Source of the DNA: Acidimicrobiia bacterium
GTDB lineage: Bacteria > Actinomycetota > Acidimicrobiia > Acidimicrobiales > CATQHL01
Direction of reading: 5' to 3'
DNA: 48,193 nt
Assembly: GCA_009840735.1 (NCBI GenBank)
Contig: VXNF01000090.1
Location: forward strand, 1-48,193
The notes under the pieces are model-generated. The model did no database searches, was not told the DNA's origin, and saw nothing but the letters and a program-made list of their open reading frames with translations. Below are positions 47,874 to 48,193 of the stretch, piece by piece. Position 1 is the stretch's first letter. Every line of letters begins with the position of its first letter. Made by a program: the position numbers and the translations under genes.

Positions 47874-48193
47874 GTGGAGGTCGCTGAGGCCCTGACGGCC
47901 CTGCAACTGGGGCCCGGTGCGACGTGGGATGAGATCCGCGCCCGGTACCGCAGGCTGCTGCGCGCGCACCATCCCGACCTCACATCCGATCCCGGCGCGG
48001 CCGACCGGACCGCTCGCCTGACCGCCGCCTACGCCGTACTGCAGAAGGCCACCGGCGACGGACGCCGCCCGCTGCCGTCGCCTGAGGCCGCCCGGCCGCC
48101 GCCCGCGCCCCACGCCGAGACCGCCCGCGCCGCGCGCCGAACCGCAGCGCCGCCCGCGCGAGGCCCGCCCCGCGCCGCCCGGCCCCGCGGCGG
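47874..48193 (+). CDS. DnaJ-domain protein, partial (cut by window end)
   Basis: A GTG-started gene begins 25 bp after hppA and runs off the window. Its first 65 residues are a J domain: VEVAEALTALQLGPGATWDE, then IRARYRRLLRAHHPDLTSDP with the essential HPD motif, and RLTAAYAVLQKATG. J domains stimulate the ATPase of DnaK-type chaperones. After that the chain is Pro/Ala/Arg-rich low complexity for at least 40 residues. It is not a classical DnaJ, which has a Gly/Phe region; rather it is a small J-domain accessory protein. Frame and composition are consistent up to the last base. Confidence 0.82.
   Translation, partial: MEVAEALTALQLGPGATWDEIRARYRRLLRAHHPDLTSDPGAADRTARLTAAYAVLQKATGDGRRPLPSPEAARPPPAPHAETARAARRTAAPPARGPPRAARPRG

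Overview
This is a high-GC chromosomal window from an actinobacterium. The evidence is a complete Pup-proteasome locus (pafBC, pafA, prcA, prcB, pup, dop, arc), actinobacterial marker genes (DUF3151, an Rv2118c-type tRNA methyltransferase) and frequent GTG starts. Pup ending in Gly-Gly-Glu, fused PafBC and the general gene style suggest Acidimicrobiia or a close relative; that assignment is inference. There are no rRNA or tRNA genes, CRISPR arrays, insertion sequences or prophage modules.

Layout. (1) 1-9.2 kb, minus strand: arc > dop > pup > (mini-pup) > prcB > prcA > pafA > pafBC > a Pro-rich protein. A 97-bp-period tandem duplication between pup and prcB has created an intact 28-codon ORF encoding only the C-terminal half of Pup, with its own ATG placed in the same leader context as prcB. 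This is the most novel item in the window. (2) 9.3-13.3 kb: an Asp-substituted ferredoxin, a CvpA-like membrane protein, TrmI, three small coupled genes including a holin-like membrane protein, and a DacB/PBP4 D,D-peptidase. (3) 13.4-18.1 kb, plus strand: a small conserved-looking protein, a FIST sensor protein, transketolase and transaldolase, the last three closely coupled. (4) 18.2-25.3 kb: a CLC-CBS chloride transporter, a previously unlisted small Zn-ribbon protein, RNase D, MobA (apparently starting at ATT), DUF3151, pyruvate kinase and a glycerophosphodiesterase without a canonical start codon. (5) 25.3-26.6 kb: a 575-bp non-coding stretch dense in perfect inverted repeats, then an AlkA-type glycosylase. 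(6) 26.6-32.5 kb: two large secreted proteins, one with five Calx-beta-like repeats, in a stretch whose base composition falls well below its surroundings. (7) 32.6-40.3 kb: an MFS drug transporter and both glutamate synthase subunits. (8) 40.5-48.2 kb: a trkA-trkH-trkH potassium-uptake operon, 5-formyl-THF cyclo-ligase, a pyrophosphatase of the K+-dependent sequence type and the start of a DnaJ-domain gene.

How the genes work together. The first block is self-contained: PafA attaches Pup, Dop removes it, Arc/Mpa unfolds tagged proteins into the PrcA/PrcB 20S core, and PafBC is the DNA-damage regulator usually encoded beside it. Pup already ends in Glu, so Dop is needed only for depupylation. 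The 13.8-18.1 kb block supplies the non-oxidative pentose phosphate pathway. The last block couples K+ uptake (TrkA/TrkH) with a membrane pyrophosphatase predicted to need K+.
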